Of a stretch of 64,000 nt of DNA, positions 54,624-63,899 are shown one piece after another. Below the pieces are notes generated by a model, which did no database searches, was not told where the DNA came from, and saw only the letters and a list, made by a program, of their open reading frames with translations. Position 1 is the stretch's first letter. Each line of letters opens with the position of its first letter. The position numbers and the translations under genes are program-made. Source of the DNA: Agarivorans gilvus (lineage in GTDB: Bacteria > Pseudomonadota > Gammaproteobacteria > Enterobacterales > Celerinatantimonadaceae); assembly GCF_001420915.1 (NCBI RefSeq), contig NZ_CP013021.1, positions 506,001-570,000 of the forward strand, written 5' to 3'.

Positions 54624-54844
54624 ATGTTCGCTAAGCATATAGATTTAATAGAAAGCCTGGCTTTAAATATTGGTTTTGTAGTTCTATTTTTCTTTATCGG
54701 CATGGCTATTCAAGACGTTCTGAAAAAAGGCAATGTTCCCCCTTTGGCCGTGCCGTGGTGTGGTTAGTGTTGTTTTTAGGATGTGCAGGCTTTATTGCAA
54801 AAGGCTTAATCCAATTGTCATGGGAAGGCAGTGGTTTAGGCTAA
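54624..54844 (+). CDS. DUF2788 small membrane protein, frame-broken at a C5 run
   Basis: Small inner-membrane protein with two helices. The first frame reads MFAKHIDLIESLALNIGF with VVLFFFIGMAIQDVLKKGNVP and then stops early. Adding one base to the CCCCC at 54738-54742 gives FGRAVVWLVLFLGCAGFIAK and GLIQLSWEGSGLG to a TAA, 73 residues, matching DUF2788 proteins found at this place (ybfF-DUF2788-ybfE-fldA) in related genera. CAGGGA precedes the ATG. Function unknown. Confidence 0.75.
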
Positions 54845-54864
54845 ACGGTTGTTTCATACATTAA

Positions 54865-55149
54865 ATGGCAAAACAAAATACAGATCGAACTACAATTGAT
54901 CTATTCGCGAGTGAAAAACGGGTTGGCCGGCCACGAACCAATCCTTTAGAGCGCAAAGATCAACTTAAAGCCAACAAACGCAATCAACTCAAACGAGATC
55001 GCGCCAATGGGCTTAAAAGAATAGAACTGAAAGTAGAACAGCAGCTTTTCGAAAAACTAAACCAGCTCGCCACTGAATCAGGCATTAGCCGTAGTGAGCT
55101 GATAGAGAAAATGTTGAATAAACAAGTCAGTCAGTTTTCAACAAATTAA
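54865..55149 (+). CDS. ybfE: YbfE-like small basic regulator (ribbon-helix-helix type)
   Basis: 94 residues. QNTDRTTIDLFASEKRVGRP and KRNQLKRDRANGLKRIELK match E. coli YbfE, annotated there as LexA-regulated. The C-terminal LFEKLNQLATESGISRSELIEKML resembles a ribbon-helix-helix DNA-binding domain. I saw no LexA box here. fldA follows 24 bases later. Confidence 0.85.
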   Translation: MAKQNTDRTTIDLFASEKRVGRPRTNPLERKDQLKANKRNQLKRDRANGLKRIELKVEQQLFEKLNQLATESGISRSELIEKMLNKQVSQFSTN

Positions 55150-55173
55150 TAGTTTTTAAAACAGGTAACATTT

Positions 55174-55701
55174 ATGGCGAGTGTAGGAATATTTTTTGGC
55201 AGCGACACCGGTAATACCGAAGCTGTAGCACAAATGATTCAAAAAGAACTAGGCAAAAAACTTGTTGAAGTCAAAGACATTGCCAAGTCGTCAAAAGAAG
55301 ATATTGATGAATTTTCACTGATTTTGCTTGGCATTCCCACATGGTATTACGGTGAAGCCCAATGTGATTGGGACGACTTTTTCCCAGAACTAGAACAAAT
55401 CGACTTTTCTGAAAAACTGGTCGCTATTTTTGGTTGTGGTGACCAAGAAGATTACGCCGAGTACTTTCTTGACGCCATGGGCACCATCAACGACATCGTT
55501 GTTAACAAAGGCGCGACCGTAGTTGGCCACTGGCCTATCGAAGGATACGACTTCGAAGAATCGAAAGCCTTGGCAGACGACACCCACTTTGTTGGTTTAG
55601 GCATCGACGAAGATCGCCAACCAGAGCTCACCCAAGAGCGAGTAAAAGCCTGGTGCCAACAAGTTTATGAAGAAATGTGCTTGGCAGAACTAGCCGACTA
55701 A
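55174..55701 (+). CDS. fldA: Flavodoxin
   Basis: FMN-containing electron carrier for radical-SAM activases such as NrdG and other reductases. The 175-residue protein is a long-chain flavodoxin: FMN phosphate loop GSDTGNTE near 10, PTWYYGEAQCDWDDF near 57 stacking on the flavin, and FGCGDQEDYAEYFLDAMG near 89. The fldA-fur neighbourhood is conserved. Confidence 0.96.
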   Translation: MASVGIFFGSDTGNTEAVAQMIQKELGKKLVEVKDIAKSSKEDIDEFSLILLGIPTWYYGEAQCDWDDFFPELEQIDFSEKLVAIFGCGDQEDYAEYFLDAMGTINDIVVNKGATVVGHWPIEGYDFEESKALADDTHFVGLGIDEDRQPELTQERVKAWCQQVYEEMCLAELAD

Positions 55702-55704
55702 ACG

Positions 55705-55727
55705 AGCTGGGCGAAAGCCCAGTTTTT
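55705..55727 (+). terminator. Rho-independent terminator after fldA
   Basis: CTGGGC-GAAA-GCCCAG followed by TTTTT, immediately after the fldA stop. A stable GNRA-type loop. Confidence 0.92.
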
Positions 55728-55789
55728 CTATCTAGCCCTCAAATAGTTGGCCAAATTTATGCTTAACTATTAGTCAGAGGGAGAACAGC

Positions 55790-56380
55790 GTGTACAAACT
55801 ACTTTTTATTCTATCGCTTTCGCTATTAAGTGGCGGCATTTACGCAGACGTTTGGTTTTATCAAGACTCCAACGGTGTGATGCATTTTGCCCAAGAAAAA
55901 CAAGGTAAAAACTGGCGTTTATTAATGCGAACGCCTAAGTCTTTGTCGCAAAGCCAGCCGAAAACTCTAGCACTAACAAGAATCAGTGAACTTCCCTACC
56001 ACCAATTCATTGTAAACAGTGCACGGCGTCATCAACTTGACCCCGCCCTAGTACATGCAGTGGTTGCGACAGAATCCAATTATAAGGCCAATGCGGTATC
56101 TAGAGCCGGAGCGATGGGTTTAATGCAATTAATGCCAGCCACTGCGCAGCGCTTTTCGGTGGCCGATCCCTTTCTGCCCGAGCAAAACATCGAAGCTGGT
56201 AGCCGTTATTTGCGCTGGCTTTTGGATGAATTTGAGTCTTTACAATTAGCCCTTGCCGCTTATAACTCTGGCGAGAACACCGTTAAGCGTTATGGCTTTG
56301 TCATTCCTCCCTATCCTGAAACCCAAGATTACGTGACTAAAGTCATCAATCGCTATAAACAAAACCTCAGTCAACAATAG
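55790..56380 (+). CDS. Lytic murein transglycosylase (SLT domain)
   Basis: Periplasmic muramidase-like enzyme of 196 residues. A signal peptide (LLFILSLSLLSGGIYA) is followed by a DUF4124-like segment DVWFYQDSNGVMHFAQEK. The SLT domain (about 70-190) has the catalytic glutamate in VVATESNYKANAVS near 101, then GAMGLMQLMPATA and ALAAYNSGENTV. It starts with GTG after a GAGGGAG site. It is small, like EmtA or the C-terminal part of Slt70, and is an insertion between fldA and fur relative to E. coli. Confidence 0.88.
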   Translation: MYKLLFILSLSLLSGGIYADVWFYQDSNGVMHFAQEKQGKNWRLLMRTPKSLSQSQPKTLALTRISELPYHQFIVNSARRHQLDPALVHAVVATESNYKANAVSRAGAMGLMQLMPATAQRFSVADPFLPEQNIEAGSRYLRWLLDEFESLQLALAAYNSGENTVKRYGFVIPPYPETQDYVTKVINRYKQNLSQQ

Positions 56381-56868
56381 TTAAGCCAGTTGCTGTACAG
56401 CTGGTCGATATTCACGCTTTAAACGAATATATAAACGCCGCGTGACCACCGCAATTAATTTTCCCTGCTCGTCAAACACCTTGGTGCTTACCGTTGGTGT
56501 ATATTTTTCTCCATTAGCCGCCTGAGCAACGATCTGCTGGATAAACTGCTGGTCCAATTGAAACTCGGCAAATACCTTACTGCGGCCAGGTGTGACAAAC
56601 TTAATTGAAGCTTCGCTATCCCATACATGATAACGATTACCTAATATCGCCATTAACATTAGCGGATAAATAGGATCGGTCATCGAAAATATCGCCCCTC
56701 CAAATTGCGAGCGGTTAGCATTTTTATTCCACCAACGAAATGCTAAGCGCACCCGACAAACGGTAAATTCTCGCGACAAATTTTCAATTTTTATACCCGC
56801 CCCCAAAATGGAGGCCATAAATTTAGTAAAGTTTTTGCAACAAAAGCGTTCTTAAGTAATAAATCCAT
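56381..56868 (-). CDS. DUF4442 hotdog-fold protein, frame-broken near the N-terminus
   Basis: Predicted thioesterase-like protein. WWNKNANRSQFGGAIFSMTDPIYPLMLM carries the hotdog helix, and WDSEASIKFVTPGRSKVFAEF is family-typical. The uninterrupted frame starts at 56818. Immediately upstream, the adjacent frame reads MDLLLKNAFVAKTLLNLWPPF from an ATG at 56868. One more T in the TTTT/GGGGG run (minus strand, about 56800-56808) joins them as WPPFLGAGIKIE, the expected DUF4442 start, giving 162 residues. Convergent with the transglycosylase gene with no gap. Confidence 0.75.
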
Positions 56869-57017
56869 AAGCTTAACTGGTACGATGTGTTACAAATAGG
56901 TTAATAAATAACTAACTAGTCTACAAGTTTTGTTATCACGCTTTCTGTTTGTCGAGTTAGACCGTATACTAAGCGGCAATTATGGAATGAATAACAGCAA
57001 GGGAAAAAATTTTACCT

Positions 57018-57446
57018 ATGTCTGATAATAACCAAGCTCTAAAAAAAGCGGGCCTAAAAGTCACCTTGCCAAGAATGAAAATTCTAGAGCTTTTACAAAC
57101 TCCAAATAATCAACATATTAGTGCCGAAGATTTATATAAGTTACTAATAGATCAGGGTGAAGAAATTGGCTTAGCAACCGTCTATCGGGTACTAAACCAG
57201 TTTGATGACGCCGGCATCGTTACTCGCCATCATTTTGAAGGTGGTAAGTCTGTATTTGAGCTTAATACCCAACATCATCATGACCATCTAGTATGTTTAG
57301 ACTGCGGTAAAGTCATTGAGTTTAATGATGAAACCATTGAGCAACGTCAGCGTGAAATTGCCAAGGCAAATAACATCGATCTCACCGCCCATAGTCTTTA
57401 CCTTTACGGTCATTGCACCAAAGGCGACTGCAACGACGAAGAATAA
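57018..57446 (+). CDS. fur: Ferric uptake regulator
   Basis: Fur is the iron-responsive repressor. The 142-residue protein has a winged helix (about 1-80) with EEIGLATVYRVLNQFDDAGIV, metal ligands in HHFEGGKSVFEL and QHHHDHLVCLDCGKVIEF near 86-103 (CxxC zinc site), and a C-terminal HCTKGDC. No clear Fur box was seen in the 200 bases upstream. Confidence 0.97.
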   Translation: MSDNNQALKKAGLKVTLPRMKILELLQTPNNQHISAEDLYKLLIDQGEEIGLATVYRVLNQFDDAGIVTRHHFEGGKSVFELNTQHHHDHLVCLDCGKVIEFNDETIEQRQREIAKANNIDLTAHSLYLYGHCTKGDCNDEE

Positions 57447-57452
57447 AAAGCT

Positions 57453-57480
57453 ATAAGCAAGTGCCTCGCCACTTGCTTAT
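57453..57480. terminator. Bidirectional hairpin between fur and ubiX
   Basis: ATAAGCAAGTG pairs with CACTTGCTTAT around CCTCGC and is followed by TGGTTTTT. It overlaps the ubiX stop codon. Confidence 0.75.
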
Positions 57481-58094
57481 TGGTTTTTGGCGTAACCCCA
57501 TCGTGTGCTTAGATCATTATCAATACCAAGATGGTCGAGAATACGTGATACAACATGCTCTACTAAATCCTGTATAGTCTCGGGCTGATGATAAAACCCT
57601 GGACTTGCAGGGAAAATTTCTACGCCTAACTTAGCCAACTTAAGCATGTTCTCCAAATGAATCACCGAATAAGGCATTTCCCTTGGCACTAAAATAAGCT
57701 GCCCTTTCTCTTTAATCACCACATCAGCGGCTCGCTCTAAAAGAGTATCTGACATCCCCATGGCAATTGAGGCCAAAGTCCCCATGCTACAGGGACATAC
57801 AATCATTTGTTTGGGGGCAGCAGAGCCAGAAGCCACAGCGGAAAACCAATCATTTTTTCCTGGCATGACAATTTGCTCAGGCTCCGCATTAAAGCGCTGC
57901 TGAAAAAAAGCCTGCGCTTTTTCTGAGGAACTCGGCCATTGTTCGTCTACCTCGGTGGCTAGTACTACCTTAGCCGCACTAGAAACCAACAAGTGAATGT
58001 TAAAATCGCGTTGAACCAAATGCTCGAGTAAACATAAAGCATAAGGCGCCCCAGAAGCCCCGGTTATAGCTAAAGTTATTTCTTTATTTTTCAT
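57477..58094 (-). CDS. ubiX: Flavin prenyltransferase UbiX
   Basis: Makes prenyl-FMN, the cofactor of the UbiD decarboxylase in ubiquinone synthesis. The 205-residue protein has LAITGASGAPYALCLLEHL near 8 (FMN binding), VASGSAAPKQMIVCPCSMGTLASIAMG near 90-115, and LVPREMPYSVIHLENMLKL near 140. Monocistronic on the minus strand. Confidence 0.95.
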   Translation of the reverse strand: MKNKEITLAITGASGAPYALCLLEHLVQRDFNIHLLVSSAAKVVLATEVDEQWPSSSEKAQAFFQQRFNAEPEQIVMPGKNDWFSAVASGSAAPKQMIVCPCSMGTLASIAMGMSDTLLERAADVVIKEKGQLILVPREMPYSVIHLENMLKLAKLGVEIFPASPGFYHQPETIQDLVEHVVSRILDHLGIDNDLSTRWGYAKNQ

Positions 58095-58287
58095 TTATTT
58101 AGTAACATTTCGTGATAAATTTAAAAAGCTTAATCGGGAAGATTAAGACTATCCTGTCTTACGACAAGTTGTTTTACATAATTGTAAACGCAATAAGTGT
58201 GCGAGGCGACTTGTTATGCACAATCAATGATTTATATATTTGTGACTATTTACTACAATTTGCAAAAGGGTTTTAAAAAATTTCTAT

Positions 58288-59520
58288 ATGTCAAAAGTCG
58301 AGATACCCGTAGCAGCATTGCAAGTAGGACATTATATCAGCCTTCCTTTAGGGTGGACTGCGCATCCATTTATGCGCAATAGTTTCAAAATTAAAAACCA
58401 AGAACAAATAACCGTATTACGCTCGCTGGGTTTAGAACAAATAGAAATTATTCCCGGTAAATCGAGTATCGCCGTAACACTACAAGCCGATGAACAGCTC
58501 AATCAAGATCAACTCGCCGATAAACCACAAGCCGATCCCAAGCAACTATGGTTAGAAGAGCTCAGAAAAGGACAGAAACGCGCCAACAAGGCTTATCTGC
58601 AAAGTGCTGATAAATTCCGCGGCGCCCTTGCCAAATTTACCAGCAGACCCGATGAAGCTTATTACAGTATTTTTGAACAGGTTAACACCACCCTACAATT
58701 GCTATTTAAATCCAGCAAAGCGCACAGTGTTTATGTCAGTTTAGAGCCCTGTAGTGATGAAGATATTTTTTTCCACAGTGTCAATGTGGCGGTCATTTCG
58801 GTATTGGTGGCAAAGAACCTAGGTTTTACTGAAAAAGAGTGCCAGCTACTGTGTATTGCTGCGATGATCCATGATATTGGTGAATTAAAAGTACCACATC
58901 AGATCCGCCGCAAACTGCAAGAGTGGACTAGCGCCGAACAAAACTTCTATCAAACTCACCCTAAATTCAGCGTCGACTTAATTAAGAAGGCCGGTTCCTT
59001 TCCCGAAGAAATACTGCCCATGGTACTCAATCACCACGAGCGTTTAGACGGAAGTGGCTATCCTCGCGGTGTAACAGCCAAAGAAATCGACAAACCTACG
59101 CAACTACTGGCGATTGTGGATGCTTTTGAGCACCTGTGCAGCCCCTTAGCAAACCAAAAAAAGCTCACACCTCAGGAAGCCTTTGCCCTGCTCTATAAAA
59201 GTGCTGGTACAAAATACAACAAGTTATATCTAGAACAACTGATGAATACGCTGGGGATCTATCCACCCGGTTCATTGGTTAGCTTAGATGACGGCAACTT
59301 TGCCATGGTGATGTCGAGTAACCCCAAACAAAAGTTAAAACCGCGGGTATTATTGTTAGAAAAAGGCAAGAGTTTTGGCAATGCCAATGTATTGGATTTA
59401 AGCAAAGAGCCTCAAAAAATAGTTAAGTCAGTAAAATGGGATGAAGTACCAGCAGTGCTCACTAAAAACTATGACGCTAAACTACGTTGCTGCTATTTCT
59501 TCGACCCAGACCAAGAGTAA
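58288..59520 (+). CDS. HD-GYP cyclic-di-GMP phosphodiesterase with DUF3391 N-terminus
   Basis: Predicted enzyme that hydrolyses cyclic-di-GMP. The 410-residue protein has an N-terminal DUF3391 domain (about 4-70, ALQVGHYISLPLGW). The HD-GYP domain (about 130-320) shows HSVNVAVISVLVAKNLGF, the HDIGELKVP metal motif near 196, NHHERLDGSGYPRG near 250 with an intact GYP, and IVDAFEHLCSPL. All expected metal ligands are visible, so it is likely active, unlike the degenerate GGDEF/EAL protein at 3.6 kb. A terminator follows. Confidence 0.9.
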   Translation: MSKVEIPVAALQVGHYISLPLGWTAHPFMRNSFKIKNQEQITVLRSLGLEQIEIIPGKSSIAVTLQADEQLNQDQLADKPQADPKQLWLEELRKGQKRANKAYLQSADKFRGALAKFTSRPDEAYYSIFEQVNTTLQLLFKSSKAHSVYVSLEPCSDEDIFFHSVNVAVISVLVAKNLGFTEKECQLLCIAAMIHDIGELKVPHQIRRKLQEWTSAEQNFYQTHPKFSVDLIKKAGSFPEEILPMVLNHHERLDGSGYPRGVTAKEIDKPTQLLAIVDAFEHLCSPLANQKKLTPQEAFALLYKSAGTKYNKLYLEQLMNTLGIYPPGSLVSLDDGNFAMVMSSNPKQKLKPRVLLLEKGKSFGNANVLDLSKEPQKIVKSVKWDEVPAVLTKNYDAKLRCCYFFDPDQE

Positions 59521-59544
59521 CCTAAAGATATCAGCAACCAATAA

Positions 59545-59579
59545 AAACGCCTGATGAACTTCATCAGGCGTTTATTTTT
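59545..59579. terminator. Terminator between the HD-GYP gene and the RND permease gene
   Basis: A 13-base-pair stem, AAACGCCTGATGA/TCATCAGGCGTTT, has an ACT loop and T-rich flanks on the plus strand and A-rich ones on the left. Serves convergent genes. Confidence 0.88.
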
Positions 59580-59599
59580 AGTCTTAAGCAACTCGTGGT

Positions 59600-62500
59600 T
59601 TAACTTTCGGCTTCGGCTTTTCCTTTCGCCTTCACTTTTTCTCGTAAACTTTGCAACATCACAAAGAATACCGGAACTAAACACGTACCTACGATAGTGG
59701 CGGCAATCATTCCCCCCATCACCGCGTAGCCTAAAGAAACCCGGCTGGCAGCACCAGCACCGGTGGCGGTGACTAATGGAATCACCCCTAAGATAAAGGA
59801 AAAGGCCGTCATCAATACCGCTCTAAAGCGTAAGCGCGCCGCTTTCACCGCCGAGTCTTTGATACTTAAACCACTTTCTCTAAGCTGTTTGGCGAACTCC
59901 ACAATCAAGATGGCATTTTTACAGGCCAAGCCAATTAACAATACCAGACCAATTTGAGTATACAGATTAACGTCTGCTCCCATCACCCAGATATAAACAA
60001 AGGCCCCGAGAATTGCGACCGGAACGGCAAGCATGACCGAGATAGGAATGGTCCAACTTTCATACTGCGCTACCAAGAACAAATAAGTGAACACTAAGGC
60101 CAAAGTGAAAATAAACGGCGCCAAGTTACCGGCTTTAAGTTCTTGATAAGTTTGCCCAGACCATTCATAGGTATAGCCATTAGGGAAGGAGGTTTCAGCA
60201 ATACGTTTTACTGCCTCGATAGCCTGACCTGAGCTATAACCGGGTGCAGGAAAGGCATTCATCTTAACCGCGCCGTATAGGTTAAACTGGTTAATGTATT
60301 CAGGACCCAATTTGGGTTCGACACTCACCAAGGTATTTAATGGCACCATCTCATCGAATTTATTACGAATGTAAAAACGCGCAATATCTTGCTCCGAGTC
60401 CCTAAACTCACTTTCAGCCTGCATGTTTACCCGAAAAACCTTACCAAAACGGTTAAAGTCATTCACATACATAGAACCAAGCATGGTCTGCAAGGTAGTG
60501 AAAATACTGTTAAGTTGCACTCCCTGTACTTTGGCTTTTTGTCGATCTACATCAACAAATAACTGAGGGACATCGGCTCGGTAAGTACTGAATGCGGCCG
60601 CAAGCTCTGGTGCCCCACCCGCTTCTACTGCGGTACTGCGCATCACACTGGCTAGGTTTGCCGGGCTGCGCCCAAGAGTATCCTGAATATAAAACTCGAC
60701 ACCGGCGACTGTGCCTACACCGGGCAAGGCTGGTAGCGAGAACCCCATAGCTTGGGCCGAGTTATAACCAGCCAGTACTGCATTGGCTTTGGCTAGGATC
60801 CCAGCCTCATCCATACCGGGAGTTTGTCGTTCATCCCAATCAGAAAGAATCACCACCATGAGGCCGGCATTAGAGGACACAGCTCCAGAAATAATCGAAT
60901 AACCACTGGCCGAAATAACATTTGTTACGCCATCCAACTGCTTAATTTCATCGACCATTTGGCTAATCACTTGTTGGGTACGATTGATGGAAGCGCCATT
61001 GGGTAATTGCACATCTACAAAGAAGGCTTTTTTATCTTCGGTGGGCACAAACCCCGTGGGTAAAGAGGTAGCCAAATAGCCCGTTGCACCAAGCAGCAAT
61101 ACATAAATCAATCCCACTAAGGACAACTTACGCACCATACCACTAACAAAACCACTGTACTTTCCAGTGACCTTTTCAAAGTGCTTATTAAAAAAGGCAT
61201 GAAAACCTTTGTCGTGAACTTTCGGTGTTTTTAACAAGGAAGCACATAAAGCCGGGCTTAAAGTAAGTGCATTAATCGACGAAATCAGTACCGAGATACA
61301 AATGGTAATGGAGAACTGTGCATACATTTGACCAGTAATACCTGGCATCACCGCAGTAGGAGCAAATACCGCTAACAAAACTAAGGTGGTCGCAACCACA
61401 GGCCCGGTGACTTCCTGCATCGACTTGGTCGTCGCCTCAACCGCATTTAAGCCTTCTTCTTGCATCAAACGGGTGGTATTTTCCACCACGACGATCGCAT
61501 CATCAACCACAATACCGATAGCCAAAATTAAGGCGAATAAAGAAACGGTATTAATGCTCATACCGGTGGCTAATAAAAAGGCAAAGGTACCCACTAAAGA
61601 CACCGGGATAGCAATCCCTGGAATCAAGGTCTGACGAAAATCTTGTAAGAAGATATAAACAACGAAGATTACCAAGGCCACTGCAATGAGCAATGTTTCA
61701 ATCATCTCGCTGATTGAGGTTTCAACGAACTGCGTGGTGTCGTAGAGGATTTTATAGTCTAAATCGTTAGGAAATTGACTGCTTAATCTATCAAGCTCAG
61801 CACGGATCCCCTTCGCTACATCTAAAGCATTCGCCCCACTAGATTGGTAGATAAATAACAAGGCCGAGTCTTTATTATCTAGCTTCGCTTCGGCGTCGTA
61901 ACTTGCTGCGCCTAACTCAATGCGTGAAATATCGCGCAAGTAAATCGCGCTACCATCGGCGTTAGAGCGAACGATAATATTTTCAAATTCTTCAGGGCGG
62001 TTTAAACGCCCTTTTGTAGTAAGGGTATATTGGAATTGTTGTTCGCGTGGAACCGGCGCTGCGCCAATACGACCAGCCGCTACTTGAATATTTTGTTCTT
62101 GAATGGCGCTAACCGCGTCTTCTACAGTGACCCCTAAACTGGCCATGCGATCGGGATTAAGCCAAATCCGCATGGAATAATCCATGCCACCAATAATACT
62201 CACCTTGGAAACACCGTTAACCCGCGCTAGGTTGTCCTTGATGTTAATTCCCAAGTAGTTATTCAAAAACAAATTATCTAGTGTTTCATTGGGCGAGACC
62301 AAGTTAAGCATCATCAATATGTTCGGATCTTGCTTTTGTACTTTTACCCCGTTACGTTGCACTTCACTCGGTAGCCGCGGCATGGCTTGTTGAACACGGT
62401 TTTGTACGTTCACCTGCGCCATCTCCACATCACTGCCTACTTCAAAAGTGACGTTAAGGCTATAACTACCATCGTTGGCGCCTTTAGACTCCATGTAAAT

Positions 62501-62731
62501 CATGTTTTCAACACCGTTGACTTCGGCCTCTATGACCTTAGCGACGGTATCGGCCACCACGTCAGCGCTAGCACCGGGGTAGCTGGTACTAACCGATACC
62601 ATGGGTGGTGAAATATTTGGAAATTCCGCTACCGGTAATACCGGGATCGACAAAAAGCCAGCTAGGGTCAATACAATAGAAATGACAAAAGCAAACTTGG
62701 GTCGATGAATAAAAAACTTACTGATCATCAC
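59600..62731 (-). CDS. RND (HAE1) efflux permease, AcrB-like
   Basis: Proton-driven inner-membrane drug exporter of 1043 residues. The N-terminus ISKFFIHRPKFAFVISIVL is typical. The helix-4 proton relay GIVVDDAIVVVEN carries the paired aspartates near 407-408, and the helix-10 lysine is in ACKNAILIVEFAK near 940. Twelve membrane helices and two large periplasmic loops (about 40-335 and 560-865) are visible. It lies 7 bases after its adaptor gene. No TolC-type outer-membrane gene is in the window, so a shared one is likely. Substrates unknown. Confidence 0.93.
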   Translation of the reverse strand: MMISKFFIHRPKFAFVISIVLTLAGFLSIPVLPVAEFPNISPPMVSVSTSYPGASADVVADTVAKVIEAEVNGVENMIYMESKGANDGSYSLNVTFEVGSDVEMAQVNVQNRVQQAMPRLPSEVQRNGVKVQKQDPNILMMLNLVSPNETLDNLFLNNYLGINIKDNLARVNGVSKVSIIGGMDYSMRIWLNPDRMASLGVTVEDAVSAIQEQNIQVAAGRIGAAPVPREQQFQYTLTTKGRLNRPEEFENIIVRSNADGSAIYLRDISRIELGAASYDAEAKLDNKDSALLFIYQSSGANALDVAKGIRAELDRLSSQFPNDLDYKILYDTTQFVETSISEMIETLLIAVALVIFVVYIFLQDFRQTLIPGIAIPVSLVGTFAFLLATGMSINTVSLFALILAIGIVVDDAIVVVENTTRLMQEEGLNAVEATTKSMQEVTGPVVATTLVLLAVFAPTAVMPGITGQMYAQFSITICISVLISSINALTLSPALCASLLKTPKVHDKGFHAFFNKHFEKVTGKYSGFVSGMVRKLSLVGLIYVLLLGATGYLATSLPTGFVPTEDKKAFFVDVQLPNGASINRTQQVISQMVDEIKQLDGVTNVISASGYSIISGAVSSNAGLMVVILSDWDERQTPGMDEAGILAKANAVLAGYNSAQAMGFSLPALPGVGTVAGVEFYIQDTLGRSPANLASVMRSTAVEAGGAPELAAAFSTYRADVPQLFVDVDRQKAKVQGVQLNSIFTTLQTMLGSMYVNDFNRFGKVFRVNMQAESEFRDSEQDIARFYIRNKFDEMVPLNTLVSVEPKLGPEYINQFNLYGAVKMNAFPAPGYSSGQAIEAVKRIAETSFPNGYTYEWSGQTYQELKAGNLAPFIFTLALVFTYLFLVAQYESWTIPISVMLAVPVAILGAFVYIWVMGADVNLYTQIGLVLLIGLACKNAILIVEFAKQLRESGLSIKDSAVKAARLRFRAVLMTAFSFILGVIPLVTATGAGAASRVSLGYAVMGGMIAATIVGTCLVPVFFVMLQSLREKVKAKGKAEAES

Positions 62732-62738
62732 CGACTCC

Positions 62739-63899
62739 TTAGGATTGAGGTTCGCTAAATGGTTGAATGGTATCCATTTCGTAATCTACCACCGCGCCAA
62801 TCCGCACTTTTTGTAGGCCCTCGGTAATCACTAAACTCCCTTCGGTTAAACCTGATTCAACCTGCCAGTCAACACCGTAACGCTGGCCAAGAGTAACCGT
62901 GACTCGTTCAACAGTGTTTTGTTGGTTTACGACCAAAACATATCGACCTTGCTGATCTTCTTGTACTGCTCGCTGAGGGACCAGCATAACCTGCTCTGAG
63001 CTAGGAGATTCAATGATCACCGTGACATACAAACCCGGTACCAACATGTGCTGCGTGTTGGGAAACTCTGCACGGAGCGCCAAGGTTCCAGTGGTTGCGT
63101 CCACCCGGTTATTGATAAAATTCATCTTGCCGACTTCATCAAACATCGAACCATCGGGAAAACGAATTTTTACCGGAAAATCTTGTAGATCAAACTCGCC
63201 ATCAACTTTGTCTATTCGTTGAGCTGTTACCAATACTTTTTCAGGTACCTGAAAATTAACCCAAACAGGTTCCATTTGAACCAAATTCGCCAATTCTGTT
63301 TGGTCGGGAATGATCAGATCACCTTTGAAAACGGCTGCTCGACTAATACGCCCAGTAAACGGTGCATATATTTTGGTATAACCCAATTCCAATTTGGCAT
63401 TCTCTAGGTTGGCTTGGGCACTTTCTAAAGAAGCAGCGGTTTGCAACTGCCGAGACAAAAGATTGTCGTAATCAGATTGGCTAATAAAATTGTCTTTAAT
63501 TAAGCCTTCTCCCCGCTTGAAGTTAAGAACGGCCGTATCATAAGCGGCTTTAGCTTGAGATACCGTTGCTTGAGCCGCTTTCAGTGCCGCATCATATTGA
63601 GCGGGGTCAATCTCAAACAAGAGATCGCCTTCCTGCACTACGCTGCCTTCTTCGAAGTTTGTTTTAAGTAGGTTACCGCGTACCTTTGATTTAATGGTTA
63701 TGTCTTGGGTCGCTTCGGTACGTCCAACAAACTCACGGTTTGGCTGTACTTCTTTCTTAACCACTTCAAGCACTTTTACGTTTACTTTGACTTCGGGGGC
63801 TGCGGGTGGCGCGTTATCACATCCACTAAGCAGTAACAATGCACTAATAGACAGGCCTAAAACGGTTGCCATACGAGTTACAAGCGGGGCCGTAATCAT
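62739..63899 (-). CDS. RND efflux periplasmic adaptor (membrane fusion lipoprotein)
   Basis: Links the permease to an outer-membrane channel. The 386-residue protein has a lipoprotein signal (SISALLLLSGC, Cys27). A biotinyl-lipoyl half-motif reads ITIKSKVRGNLLKTNFEEGSVVQEGDLL. An alpha-hairpin follows (about 105-175, AALKAAQATVSQAKAAYDTAV), then the second half-motif IYAPFTGRISRA. Beta-barrel and membrane-proximal domains end the protein. Operon with the permease. The start could also be the ATG nine codons on. Confidence 0.92.
   Translation of the reverse strand: MITAPLVTRMATVLGLSISALLLLSGCDNAPPAAPEVKVNVKVLEVVKKEVQPNREFVGRTEATQDITIKSKVRGNLLKTNFEEGSVVQEGDLLFEIDPAQYDAALKAAQATVSQAKAAYDTAVLNFKRGEGLIKDNFISQSDYDNLLSRQLQTAASLESAQANLENAKLELGYTKIYAPFTGRISRAAVFKGDLIIPDQTELANLVQMEPVWVNFQVPEKVLVTAQRIDKVDGEFDLQDFPVKIRFPDGSMFDEVGKMNFINNRVDATTGTLALRAEFPNTQHMLVPGLYVTVIIESPSSEQVMLVPQRAVQEDQQGRYVLVVNQQNTVERVTVTLGQRYGVDWQVESGLTEGSLVITEGLQKVRIGAVVDYEMDTIQPFSEPQS

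Noticed and set aside
56819..57017. Fur box for autoregulation upstream of fur
   Set aside because: No GATAATGATAATC-like 19-mer was found in this stretch.
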